DNA from: Oscheius onirici
Taxonomy: Eukaryota; Nematoda; Chromadorea; Rhabditida; Rhabditidae
Assembly: GCA_932521025.1 (NCBI GenBank)
Contig: OW051471.1
Location: forward strand, 6,634,001-6,698,000
DNA: 64,000 nt
Direction: 5' to 3'
Positions 1 to 10,277 of this stretch are shown here, one piece after another; within the stretch, counting starts at the first letter, position 1, and every line of letters starts with the position of its first letter. The translations under genes were made by a program, and so were the position numbers. The notes under the pieces were generated by a model. That model was not told the DNA's origin, did not search any database, and was given only the letters and a program-made list of their open reading frames with translations.

Positions 1-703
1 GGATTCCCTCCCGAAGGTGTCCATTGCGGCCATTTTCACGCTTCTTTAAACCAGCCGAACGGCATGTCTAGTTTTGAGTCTTCTTCTCCAATGCGAGACT
101 GTTTGTGGCATACAGCCAATTCGGTTTTCTTGCCGCTATTCAGCCAGTTCTTCTACCCGCGTCTCTGGCTGATAATGATACGTCTATTGATCTTTTTTTT
201 TAAAGTGATTTAGAGCATTTCATATCATGAGTCATTCATTCGTCAATCACTTTTTATGTCCAAAGAACTCGGTCTCTAAAAACATTGACTTTTTATCATT
301 CTTCCACGCTATTACAGTTGTCGTCCCATTAGCACGTTTTCCCACTCGAGGCGTAGTACAGTCCATTGTTATAGTTTACTCCTCGATATCGTATTACTCT
401 CTCGCCTTCTGTTTTGTTCTCATAAACAGGCTCATTCTCCTCCAAGTCTCAATTAGTTTTCGATCTTCAGAATCTGCCGAAATTCCCATCTTTTCCATCT
501 TCACGTATCCGATTTCAGACTCTCTTCTGGTGCCCTTCCTTAAATTTCACGCCCTATTCTCTTCTCAGAATCAACATAATCTTCCCTTCAGGGCCGTCAC
601 ACATCACAACCCGCTCTTGCCCTTGATCGTTTCGCGCTTTTCGGTCTTTTCCATCAATTCTTTTTCTCTTCCAATCTTCATTTTCTTTTTCAGAGTTTCC
701 TAA
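1..703. other. Upstream region without a recognised gene
   Basis: I see no reading frame here that resembles a protein or shows a believable exon series; the 158-codon open frame at 227-703 is of low-complexity composition and recognisable as nothing. A pyrimidine-rich tract ending in CAG at about 681-693 lies 10 bases before the ATG at 704 and looks like a 3' splice site, probably a trans-splice acceptor or the end of a 5'UTR intron of the next gene. Confidence 0.5.
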
Positions 704-2065
704 ATGGAAGGAAGTGGCGATCTTCCGGAAGAAATTCTGATGCACCCGCACCAAGAGATCTCCTCAAACTTCACTGGCGATGAACCATTGCTCACAGGTG
801 ACAGAACAACAGACGAAATAGCCAGCAATGTGGCAGATATTCTTACAACCGGAGGTGGGTAATTGGAGCGTTTCCCTTATAAACCATCTCGATTTCAGCC
901 CCTTCGATTGTTCCCTACTCTCCAGCTCACATCCGAATCGGTCTTTTGGCCATCAAATGTCTTCTGACTCTACTTGTATTCACTCTCTCTTGTGCAATTC
1001 GTAGAAGGGACTTCCTCAAAGCCTTTGTTTTCATTCTTCTTGTTCCAATTCTTCTGGAATGCGGATTCGACATTTACACAGAAATACGTGCTGCACTTCA
1101 TGACGGTTCCGGCAGAACGTGAGTTAATCCGTTTATTTGAAAACGAATAGATTCAGAGACCAGCACTACCAGTATTACTTGGGAGACATTCCTCAATGGA
1201 CTCGGCCTCTGCATACCATTGAAACGTAAAAAGACTGTTGGCGAAACAAATGGAAAAGTTTAGGCAATCAGTTTCAATCTACGGAGAAGTTTTGACCTTT
1301 TACACTACGTACAAAATGTTCTCGAACGTTGGATGGATTGCACTGGTGGAATACTGTCTGTCCACTTGGCTATTTTGGTCTTCCCTGTTTTCGTCGATCG
1401 GAGCCTTCCAATACGCTCACAAAGCTGTTGCTCGTCCCGATGAAATCAGCTACACACACTTTTTCCGTGGATTTGTCTACATACAGCTGGTCGTCGTTCT
1501 TCCGCTTTCTACTCTCGACGTCCTTCTTTCCGTTTTCAGCACAAAACTTCCACCTCTTGTCCTTGCTATCACGTCAGTCATTCCAAGACTTGTCGCCTGT
1601 ATTGGAGCACTCTTCCTCCTCATCCAAGTTCTAGTCGTGAGTTTGATAAAACCTTCAGAACAATACCGATTCCAGTCTCTCTTCATTTTTTGCAAAAGTT
1701 GCGATGAGTACGTGAAGACTTCGCCCTACTCACAAGTCAGACATTCCAAAGCCCGACTTTTCTGGTTCATCTTATTCCAAATTATTCTCCAAGCACTCGC
1801 TGTGCCCTATTTGGGTCTGTTTCTCAAATTACTATAAATATCGGTGTTTTCAGTTTGGGCTGCAATCTCCCTAGAAGAGGATTTCTCCAAATTGTTCAAC
1901 ATTTCTCTCGAGATTCTTCGACCACTCGCCCTTGAATCCTATGCCCTCCACTTCAGCTGTTTCCTTCTTCGTCCTCTCGTCCTTCTTCTCTTCAGCATCG
2001 TTCTGTTGCCTCCTTACAGAAAGAAGTTCCTCCGTTCCTGCTGTGGCTGCTGCAACCGAAACTAG
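704..2065 (+). CDS. Seven-pass membrane protein, serpentine-receptor-like
   Basis: A six-exon model (704-854, 899-1118, 1157-1225, 1264-1636, 1676-1813, 1853-2065) gives exactly 387 codons plus stop with every junction in frame. After a polar N-terminus of about 50 residues there are about seven hydrophobic segments, and the tail ends in a basic, Cys-rich stretch (RSCCGCCNRN) that could be palmitoylated. This topology and size fit a G-protein-coupled receptor of a nematode-specific family, but I see no diagnostic DRY or NPxxY motif, so the class is unassigned. Introns are only 38-45 nt. The intron at 1637-1675 is 39 nt, in frame and stop-free, so retention would add 13 residues. A splice-acceptor-like tract 10 bases upstream supports the start. 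It converges on the MARC gene that follows, with about 100 bases between the stops. Confidence 0.75.
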
Positions 2066-2163
2066 TCGTCCTTCCCCCAAATGTCTGTGATACATCGATG
2101 CCGGTCAGAACACAGATTTATTTGTAAAGTCGTGCCAAAGTTACACAGGGTAATAAACATTTT

Positions 2164-3483
2164 TCACCATTCGGAAGGCTTGTACCGACCGTAGACGACT
2201 TGTCCCTCGTGTATCCAGCCCGTTCGATCTTTGTGAATTCCGGCCAGAACTCCGAATATGGGCTTCTCCTTGAAGCAGTCAAGCATTGGCCCTTTCGGTG
2301 CCATTCTGTACTCGCGAAGTGTTCGAAGCGGTTGAAGATTATCGTGCTTTTTGCCTTCTGTCGGGCTGACAGTAATCAATGGGCATCTAAATAAGTGAGG
2401 ATCCGTAACAATTTGGGTAAAAGTCTCGCCTTCCACAAGGGCGATAGCATTGAAGCTCCACATCTCCTATCTTCAGCTCCGCCCAGCGGTCCTTAAATTT
2501 TGAAACTTTACTTTTATTTCCTTCAAGTTTCAAACCTCGTCATAGGCGGGACACTTGTCTATTACGATAACAGGTCGCAGCTGCATTTGTGAAATCTGAA
2601 GAAAAGAATAAAGCTATGCGACATGGACATACGGGCTCGGGAGTTTTTGTATTGAGATCAGCTAGAGAGGCCTCTGTTTGTAATAAAAACGGCGCGAAGT
2701 TATGGAAATTGACCTGCAAAGTAAGACTGTTTTTAATATCTCGAAAACTGACTCTGTCTTTTCGCTCTGGTACGGTATTGTTTTTCCAGTAGTCGGGAGT
2801 CGAGGTAACTAGTCTCTCGTTGTACAGGTAATCTTCGATCATGGTCAGTCGGACGTTATCTTCTTCTAGAAACTCGGACATAGCTTTCGAAATCTCCTCC
2901 CCACAATCGTAGGCATCAATTCGGCACTGGTTCCAGCTGAAAAAACCTTTAAATTAGTCAAACAGAGAGATTCGAACATAGTTTGTCGAACGTCGTTCCG
3001 TTTTCTGACTTGTTCCTTATTTATTAGAATCTCTTCTTTTCCCGGAATCTTGACATGAAGAGTTCCGTGTTCGACTCTAGCTTCTGCCAAGACGAGCTGT
3101 GGCTTGATCTTGCACGAATAGAAGTCGCCAGTATTTCCGTTGATCAATTGGAACTCTCGATCTCTTGTGTCGCCGATTCTTGGACCACGATAGTCACAGA
3201 ACAAAGAAAAAACCTGATATTTAGTACTACCGTAGACTACAACCAACCCGTTGTCCTTTGGCAGATTTCAAGGGGAAAATGTGAAGATACTTTATAACAC
3301 CAATTGGAACATAGTCGTTTGTAATGGTGGATCTGCTCTGCCACCAACGTTTAGCATACTTTGTGCCCTGAATAAGTTCTGTTCATGTTCTCGAATGAGA
3401 CTCACATTGAAAGAGATGCAGCCGGCAGCGAGACAACTGAGAAAAATGGTTAGTTCTTCGAGGAGAGGGTCAAAATAGACCAT
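2164..3483 (-). CDS. Mitochondrial amidoxime-reducing component-like MOSC protein (copy 1)
   Basis: The protein assembles from about eight exons on the minus strand and aligns along its length with the two paralogues at 18-21 kb. Order: a hydrophobic N-terminal anchor (ELTIFLSCLAAGCISF), a MOSC N-terminal beta-barrel domain (DYVPIGVIKYLHIFPLKSAKG), then the MOSC domain ending in GWIHEGQVVYG. The family (human MTARC1/2) binds molybdenum cofactor at the outer mitochondrial membrane and reduces N-hydroxylated compounds with cytochrome b5 and its reductase. The cysteine that ligates molybdenum in this family corresponds to C in PCGRCPLITV and is kept. The exon before that cysteine ends in a GC donor (intron 2387-2429, 43 nt). 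A minus-strand AATAAA lies about 40 bases past the stop. Function is inferred from family membership. Confidence 0.85.
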
Positions 3484-3724
3484 TCTTGGAGGATGGACGG
3501 TGGGACAATGATAAGGTGTCGATTATATTTATCTCAAGTTTACACAGCCGACCAGAAATGGAGCGCGCGCAGTTTATACGTCAGAAGTCTGTGATCTTGT
3601 CTTTGTCTTTGAACTTTCCTTATGATTTATGGACAAGAAGACTATCGATAACTTGTAAAAAAAGTTGTGACATGTTTAAATTTCAATTCATGGAGAAAGG
3701 CAGTTACTTCGACTGGTTAGCTGT

Positions 3725-6028
3725 ATGCGGTTGCTAACTCTTTTCTTCATTGTCTACCTTTCAACAGTCAGTAGTTCTACACCCCTTTTTAGTTCAGTTC
3801 AGGACACTTGTACCACATCATGTTCTGTCGATAAATCTGAGAATTGGAAGGAAGGACTGGAGACACTGGACAATTGCTGCCAGGAGGACCGGAACTGCTT
3901 CGAATATGGCTCAAGAGAACTCTGCAAAGACGATTTGGAATTTGAAAAATGTAAAGAAATGACAATCATGATGAGAGAAAGGAGAAAAGCAGACCACGAA
4001 TTCCTTAATCGCCTAGGTATGTTATTGTTTTATTGGAACAAGTTGTGCTACACCCCTCCAGGGCTAAGTGACTTAGTTTTGTCCTTTTCAAAACAGATAA
4101 CAGTTAACAGTTTGCTGTTTGATCCCTCTCCAGATAAATTAATAGATAAGAGTAGCTTAAATACTGTACACGAAGCAAAAAATACAATTTGCAAGGTCTG
4201 AAAGTGCAGAGACAGATCTCTGTCCCTCTGTCTCTCTGGCCTTCTAAACCTCTTTCTCGTATCCCTGTCCGTGCTCCTGTTCTCCCCTATCCTTGTTCTC
4301 TTGTTCACCCCGTTGGAGCTAAAGTTATAATAGAAACCCCCTTGAACGCTTTTCCGTATTCCTAACCCGCACTTGATTCTTTACTGTCTGGAAACTATCC
4401 ACAGTCAAAAATAATCAAAGTCCACGCACTTGCAAATTGACTTGTCTAAACTTGTTACACTAACTCCTTTCCCCTTAATTGTGCGCACAAATTGCTCTAT
4501 TTTGATTGCCAATTAAAGCTTCCAACAGACACACTAACACACACACAGAGACCTGGGAGCAATTTAAAGTGGATAACCTAATATAGCTGGCAATGTTGTT
4601 GAGGAAGTAAAAGGAAAGAATAACACGAGTAACCAACCCACCAAAACTAAGTTGAGTAGTGGAGGAAACCGTATTACAGCGACGAATTCTGGGATAGGAT
4701 AAGGCAGCGGAGTTATGCAGAGTTCATCCAACAATTCTGGGAATGTTACAACGACGCCGCGGAAGAACATTTCAGATTCAACCTCTACAAGCAAAACTGT
4801 TCAGCAAACAACCAAGCCAGTTAATATCACAACCAAGGCTTCTGCTACGACTCTTTTTCGTATAAATGCGACGACCAATTCTACTGCAAAGTTTACTGCT
4901 ACTCCGACAACGAAACCAGCCACTTCCAAATCCATTCCAGCACAGCCTACTACAGTCAAAACTACTACTTTCAAAACTACTACTAAGTCGACATCGACTG
5001 TCAAATCCACTGCGAAGTTGACAACAGCAAAAGTGGCTACCAATCCGACCACTAAGATTTCCCCAAGTCAGACAACGACTTTGAAATCCACAACAAAAAA
5101 TAACTCTACAGTCTCACAGCCTGCACTGCCTCAGTCCACCAGAACTCGTACATCAACAAAAGAACCCCCGACGACTGAGACAACTACAGTAACTAGCACA
5201 ACTACTCCTGAGCCTGAAATGTCTACGTCTGAGTCTTCTACGAAAAAGGGCAACGATTTTGGCATCGACAGTTATTCCGGCTTATCGACGACTGTAACTG
5301 CGGACGAGACGAGCACGGATAGATCTGCGTTTTTTGATTATTGAAACGAAATATGTTTTTTTCAGAAGTTTGCTGGTTGATAAAGCGAATCAAGGGAAGA
5401 CGAGGACAGGGATGTTTGTTGGAATCGGAGTCGGTTGCATCGTCTTAGTTCTAGCGCTTGTAGTTCTGGTGGTTGTTTTGATCGTGGTCAGAAAGAAGAA
5501 AAAGAAGAACTTGAAGACACAACATTCCATTTCACAAGTACAAAACAAGTCAGGATCTGCGAACAACATCTCGAAGGAGCCGGTCAAAAACACTCCAGTG
5601 ATGAAACCGAAGAAACCTTTGAAGGTCAAAGTACCTCCCAAAAAGAATAAGCAACAATTGGACCTGGAGCCGAAGAACGTCGATGTAGCTATTGTGGATA
5701 ACAAGACCTTTGAGTATCGTGGACCACTGGTCATCGATGTGGTCGACGAGGGACAGATGGTCAGCATCCGTGTTAAACTCTGACAAATTGTTCCTTTCAG
5801 GATGAACATGTGCTAGAAGGAATTCCCGACGAATCTTTCAAAGGAGATGTCTCGAATGAATCAGCCGGAAACATTGTATGGGAGATTGGTAGTAATCGAG
5901 AGAAGACCGATATGCCAGATATGGACTCTTCCAAGATGGCGAAGACGGCTCTTTCGCCTTTCCAGAACAAGAAGATCCCTCCGGCTCCAGTCAACAATGT
6001 CCCTGCATCTAAAGAATCCAGAAAGTAG
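3725..6028 (+). CDS. Secreted/type I membrane protein with Cys-rich head and mucin-like stalk
   Basis: Exon 1 (3725-4017) encodes a signal peptide (MRLLTLFFIVYLSTVSSS) and a Cys-rich head with CTTSC, DNCCQED and further cysteines. After an intron come about 200 residues of Ser/Thr-rich stalk (to about 5329), then a glycine/valine-rich transmembrane helix (GIGVGCIVLVLALVVLVVV) followed by a run of lysines, and a charged cytoplasmic tail of about 170 residues ending at 6028. The stalk is expected to be heavily O-glycosylated. Junctions at 5329/5367 and 5759/5803 are clean. The link between exon 1 and the stalk is uncertain: one in-frame path uses a small exon at about 4588-4650 and an acceptor at 4707. 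The intervening intron holds a diverged repeat copy. I do not recognise a family; a surface or cuticle-associated role is a guess. Confidence 0.65.
4045..4571 (-). repeat. Diverged inverted copy of the window's repeat element, in an intron
   Basis: The right end (GAGACCTGGGAGCAATTTAAA, about 4551-4571) is the reverse complement of the start of the element at 16388, and the left end (CCCTCCAGGGCTAA, about 4054) matches the reverse complement of the element's far end near 17480. Short matches between them (AAACTATCCA, TGTGCGCACAAA) keep the same order. It therefore appears to be an old, inverted, length-diverged copy lying inside the first large intron of the mucin-like gene. Confidence 0.5.
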
Positions 6029-6122
6029 AGGGAATGAAGAATAAAATCTGAAAAGGAATCTCATATTCCGAATAAATCCTTCATTATACTATAACCTCTT
6101 ATCAGTGCTTTTTTTCGTAGAA

Positions 6123-6445
6123 ATGTCCGTCTGCCTCCTATCAGCCGGGCCTTTCTCTCTGTCCTCTCCCTTTTCCGTTGTCTCTCTTTTCGCCATCACG
6201 TCGGCGCCTTTCCCGCCGCGTGTTCTCTCACTCAGTTAGGCCCTGCCAGACAGGGATCGATAGGCGTGGTCAGGCCTGTCGGTTTAGTTCATCTACAAGC
6301 AACAACATGTGGTGCGAGCCACAGAACTCTGCTAGGTAAATACTGTTTTTTTCCTTCGTAGAAAAACCGAATCATGTCTCTTGGAACGATCAATCGATAC
6401 GGTTTCCTTATCTGCCAAATATCAAAGACTTGTGATTCCGTTTAA
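6123..6445 (+). promoter_or_regulatory. Short upstream ORFs before the ATF4-like gene
   Basis: Three short reading frames precede the main ATG at 6472: 6123-6239 (38 residues), 6307-6339 (10 residues, MWCEPQNSAR) and 6374-6445 (23 residues, ending 26 bases before the main ATG). Upstream ORFs mediate stress-induced translation of ATF4 in animals. However, a well-formed intron (donor 6336, acceptor ending 6463) would instead splice the 10-residue ORF in frame onto the main protein and remove the third ORF. Whether they act as uORFs depends on whether that intron is kept. Confidence 0.4.
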
Positions 6446-7674
6446 GCTATCCAACAAGTTTCAGCACGACGATGTCGTACCATTGCGGAGGGGACACAGG
6501 TCTTCAGAATCCAGTTCACCATCTTCATCACCATCACCACGCCTTTCCACACTTTTCGCAAAATCATGAGCATTGCTTCGCGGTAGGGCAGACAAAAGTA
6601 AAGACTAAATTTTTTTCAGAACCAAATGGAAAATCAGTCAGCCTTCCAAGTCTATGGAAATGATCATGTTGAAATGGACTATGGAGGATACGCATGTGCT
6701 GCCACCTGCCATCCTTGTGAGTTGAACTTTTTGTTATTTCAAAGGTTCATAAGGGGTCAAAGTTGTTGGGAAAAGGAGTAGCCATCCGACTGATACTTTC
6801 TGTTACTGTGCCAACAGTCTATCTATAGCCGCGTAGAACAACCAAAGCAAACATAGAGAAAGTTCCTCTTCAAGATCAAAGAATATTCAACAGATGCGAA
6901 AGATCAAATAGTTGGGTAATATCAAGATTGTGACAAAATGTTGCACGTGCTTGACGAACCGATAGAAACATGACGCGCGTAATATTGCACAATGTCGCCT
7001 CGCCTTAGTATATATTGTCAAGCACACTGCTTATCTCACTTCCTCCTCGACCATGCTTATCCAAAACTATATTTTTGAACATTTTATTCAAGGCTGGCCG
7101 TCTACTGAAGGAGACAACTACTGTCGTTTCGAGTCTTCGACTTGTTGTCCTGCCAATAGTTCCAGTCCCAATCTTCCAATCGACGCTGCCCAAAGCGAGC
7201 AGACGAAACTTTTACGTGAGATTTCTCAAGAATGTGAACATCTTCTTGCCAGAGGAGAGTGTGATCAGTGTACTGTGAGGTAAAAGCTTTGTAATGAGCA
7301 TACAGTAACTTTTTCTTTCAGAGATGAAAAGGGAGAGGAACAGTCGATTCCGATCTCTGATTTGGTGGAAATTGTTCTGAAAACGGCAGAAAGTATCAAG
7401 CAGGAGCCAGGGGATACGGTCGTTCTGAGCAAGAAACGCCAGCAGAACAAAATGGCTGCGGCAAAATATAGGGATCGTCAGAAGAACAAGTGAGTTTGTC
7501 TACTTTACTATCCATTCGTAAGAGATGAATCAAATAAAGTAATTCAGATGGCGGGAGATGCAGGATGAGAGGGAGTCATTGGAGAAGAAAAACTCGGACT
7601 TGAAGATCTCGGTGTGTAAGCTACAAAAAGAAGTTGATGAAATGAGGAGTAAACTGCTCAAAAGGCCGTATTAA
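6307..7674 (+). CDS. ATF4-like basic leucine-zipper transcription factor
   Basis: The C-terminus carries a bZIP domain: a basic region with KKRQQNKMAAAKYRDRQKNK followed by a short zipper (the last two exons, about 7430-7674). The asparagine and alanines of the NxxAAxxYR core are present, and the pattern is closest to the ATF4 group. The N-terminus is rich in histidine and glutamine (HHLHHHHHAF), a likely activation region. Exons: 6307-6335, 6464-6520s onward to about 6717, 7093-7280, 7321-7489 and 7548-7674; the conservative start is ATG 6472, while splicing 6335 to 6464 gives an in-frame start at 6307. The intron from about 6718 to 7092 is the longest. ATF4-class proteins activate amino-acid and ER-stress genes as dimers in the nucleus; that role is inferred from the family. 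Confidence 0.75.
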
Positions 7675-10277
7675 CACGGCCACCTCACTCACGTATATCT
7701 GTATTATGAAGACTTGAATCTTTCTGTTATTTAAGTCCAGTTTTTTGTTCTCCTATGTGAGATAGGAATTGAGTTTTACTAACAAGAAGGATTGATTCCT
7801 CTTCCCTGTCGGAAACCAGTTCCAGTTGATTAATGCAGTTTTTTCCGTAAATTCAGTTTCCTGTATCGCCACTTCCAACTGTTGCCCAAGAGTTTGCAAA
7901 AGTCTTATGTTGTATACATCATACGTCCCGGCATTCGTCAAAAACAAGTTTTCAGAGCAAAAGGTATCTGCTGTCAGTTCCTCCTTCTCTTTCTGGTCTC
8001 CTGGTGAGAGACTTTGTTCAAAATGACATCATTCTTCTCCACTTTCCCCCTGCCACTGCTCCCTTTTCTAATTAAACTTGCCGAATAATCCAAAGAGAAA
8101 TTGGACGAATCGGTTCTTGGAATGTGTGTGAATGAATCGGCCATTCTGCTGTGTCGAATCATTTCTGTAAAAAGAGTGGCCGTGTGGGGACAAAGTGTGC
8201 GCAGACCTTTTTAGTGTGACTTTTTATAACGTCTGGTCGAGAGGCTGCTCGAGGCTCTATTTGCTAGACTTTTTGTTCATGTTTTCAACGCGACTTTCTG
8301 ACCATCTTCGAGTTCATAAAGTACACCAGACCTATTATTTTTTCTGTTTGTATTTATTTCTAGCGAGAAACTCTTCCCTCATTCTTCAAAAGGTACTTTT
8401 CGAACTTCTCCCGTCCACAGTAGCCAGATAAGACGAACCTTATGACCATCACTTCTACCACTTTCTCGAGCTTCTCGTTCATTTTGAAATTCCATATTCA
8501 ACCAAATTAAAAGATTGCTCAATATTTTCGAGGTCTCTGTTTCGATTTCTCACAGTTTACGGACCAAGAGACAGAAAAAGTCAGTCATATAGGTGACTGT
8601 TATTCGCTCGCTTCACATCTAAATGTATTATTTCTTTGAACACTTGGTTTGGTTAGGCAGCTGTTTGTACAAACTTATTTTGAGACGAAGTGCTATCAAG
8701 TGCTCTGAAGAAGTCACAAGACGGCTCGGGAAGTAGGTCAGCTGAGAGTCGACTGATGAGTCAGCTAACTTTGTGCATGGAATAGTCTTTCCAAAAGATA
8801 TATTCCAAGAAGACTTTTTGATATGAGATGTCGCACATAAACATAGATGAAAAGAGACATTGATTGCAGAGTCCAGACGAGACTCTGGATGTCGGGCGAG
8901 AGAGTAGAGTCGGGTTGAGAGACGACAGAGGCCGTGCTGACAGAGAACCGAGAGGCAGTCTGGTGGCTCGTCAACCGCTCCCTATTTCATAGCAGTTTTT
9001 AGACACTAGACCTCAGTAATTCTATACTTTTCATAGCAGATTTATTCACCGAGTCCATATTTCCCTTCCTAATCAAATCTTGCTCATGATTTATGGAGAC
9101 AGTTGATAATGTTTATATTGTATTTTTGTTTATTTACATTTCTACTTCCTGTTTTGAATAGTCAAACATTTGGGGTTTTACTTACTTGCCAGGAATTTCT
9201 CGTATTGTAGCTAGTGTCCTGACTAATCGGTCTGCTGAGAAAAGGTCGCAAGAGAGACAACGCACTTTTGCAGAGAGAACTTTCGGCTGCGAACTCTTCC
9301 TGGTAATTTTTTTGTTTGCACTATCGCAGAGTTCCCATCCAAATGACGTTTTTGCCAACTTTGAACTGCTCAAAAGTGGAATCAATAGGATTTTTTTGCG
9401 CGTTCCATTGGTTGACGAAGGCCGTTCCTGTCCCTCATCCAAATGTTGCGAGCACCCGCCCGAAATCCTTTGCAGCCGGAATCAATACCAGGTGTTCTTT
9501 GCGCTGAAGAGACGATTTCGGTGAGGTGAATGAGGCCCAACAGAGGCAGGTTCGAGGGACATGTTGCAGATTCTTATCTTCCTCTTTTTCGCTGCAATAT
9601 CATCGTTCGTTGCAAAGAAAGTCGCTGAATTGGCTGCACTACTCACGCTTATCTTCATAGACTTGCCGCGTTATCACCAAAAACTATTATTCTTGCATCT
9701 TGTTGAGAAAAATTTTGTGTCTCGATCTCTCCTGAATCTTTATTGAATCGCGATCCTCTGTATTTCTAATTGCTTTTTCAAAAAATAAATAAATTATTAT
9801 TGGTCTTGCTAATATAGAGTTCGGAAAGAAAGTTTTTCTAAAAAAGGTTTTTGAAGTATTCGATCACTATAGCTTTCCGTGTCCATCGAAAGGTTCGTAT
9901 TTTTCTATTCGACATATTCTGCCTACTTCCTTTTCATTCTGTTCTCCTTTTCAACTTCTACGTAGTAAAAGTACAGAACATACACATTTTCTCATCCACA
10001 ATTAAAAAGAATGGAAGTGAATGGGGACTAGCAATGTCAATAGAAAAAAGATCTTTTGGAACCACCAGTCTGGGTCGTGTGACCCGTGATCCTTTTCGTG
10101 ACTCGAACAGACTATCGATTTCCCTTCTTTTTTTTTATTCAGATCGCTTCTAATCGCTTTTTGCAGATGGCTGTATGCTGATGCCTGTTTTTGCGCGTAA
10201 TATGGTAGAAGAGTCTTCTTCCGCCATTTCGCTACAACTTACCCACCTCGTTCTACGTTGTCTGTTTTCCTGTTAAA
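7675..10277. other. Intergenic, no supported gene
   Basis: About 2.6 kb between the bZIP and WNK genes. Open frames such as 9186-9524 (+) and 9182-9442 (-) have no recognisable domain, no exon partners with good splice sites and look like antisense shadows of each other. The stretch probably holds the WNK promoter and 5' sequence; I cannot identify specific sites. Confidence 0.5.

Noticed and set aside
4721-4819. An alternative frame at the start of the mucin stalk (EFIQQFWECYNDAAEEHF...) joins in frame to exon 1 and looks like more Cys-rich head.
   Set aside because: The overlapping frame is strongly Ser/Thr-rich from its first codon through 5329, as expected for the stalk; the alternative hits stops soon and its tyrosines are what a shifted ACN-rich sequence gives.
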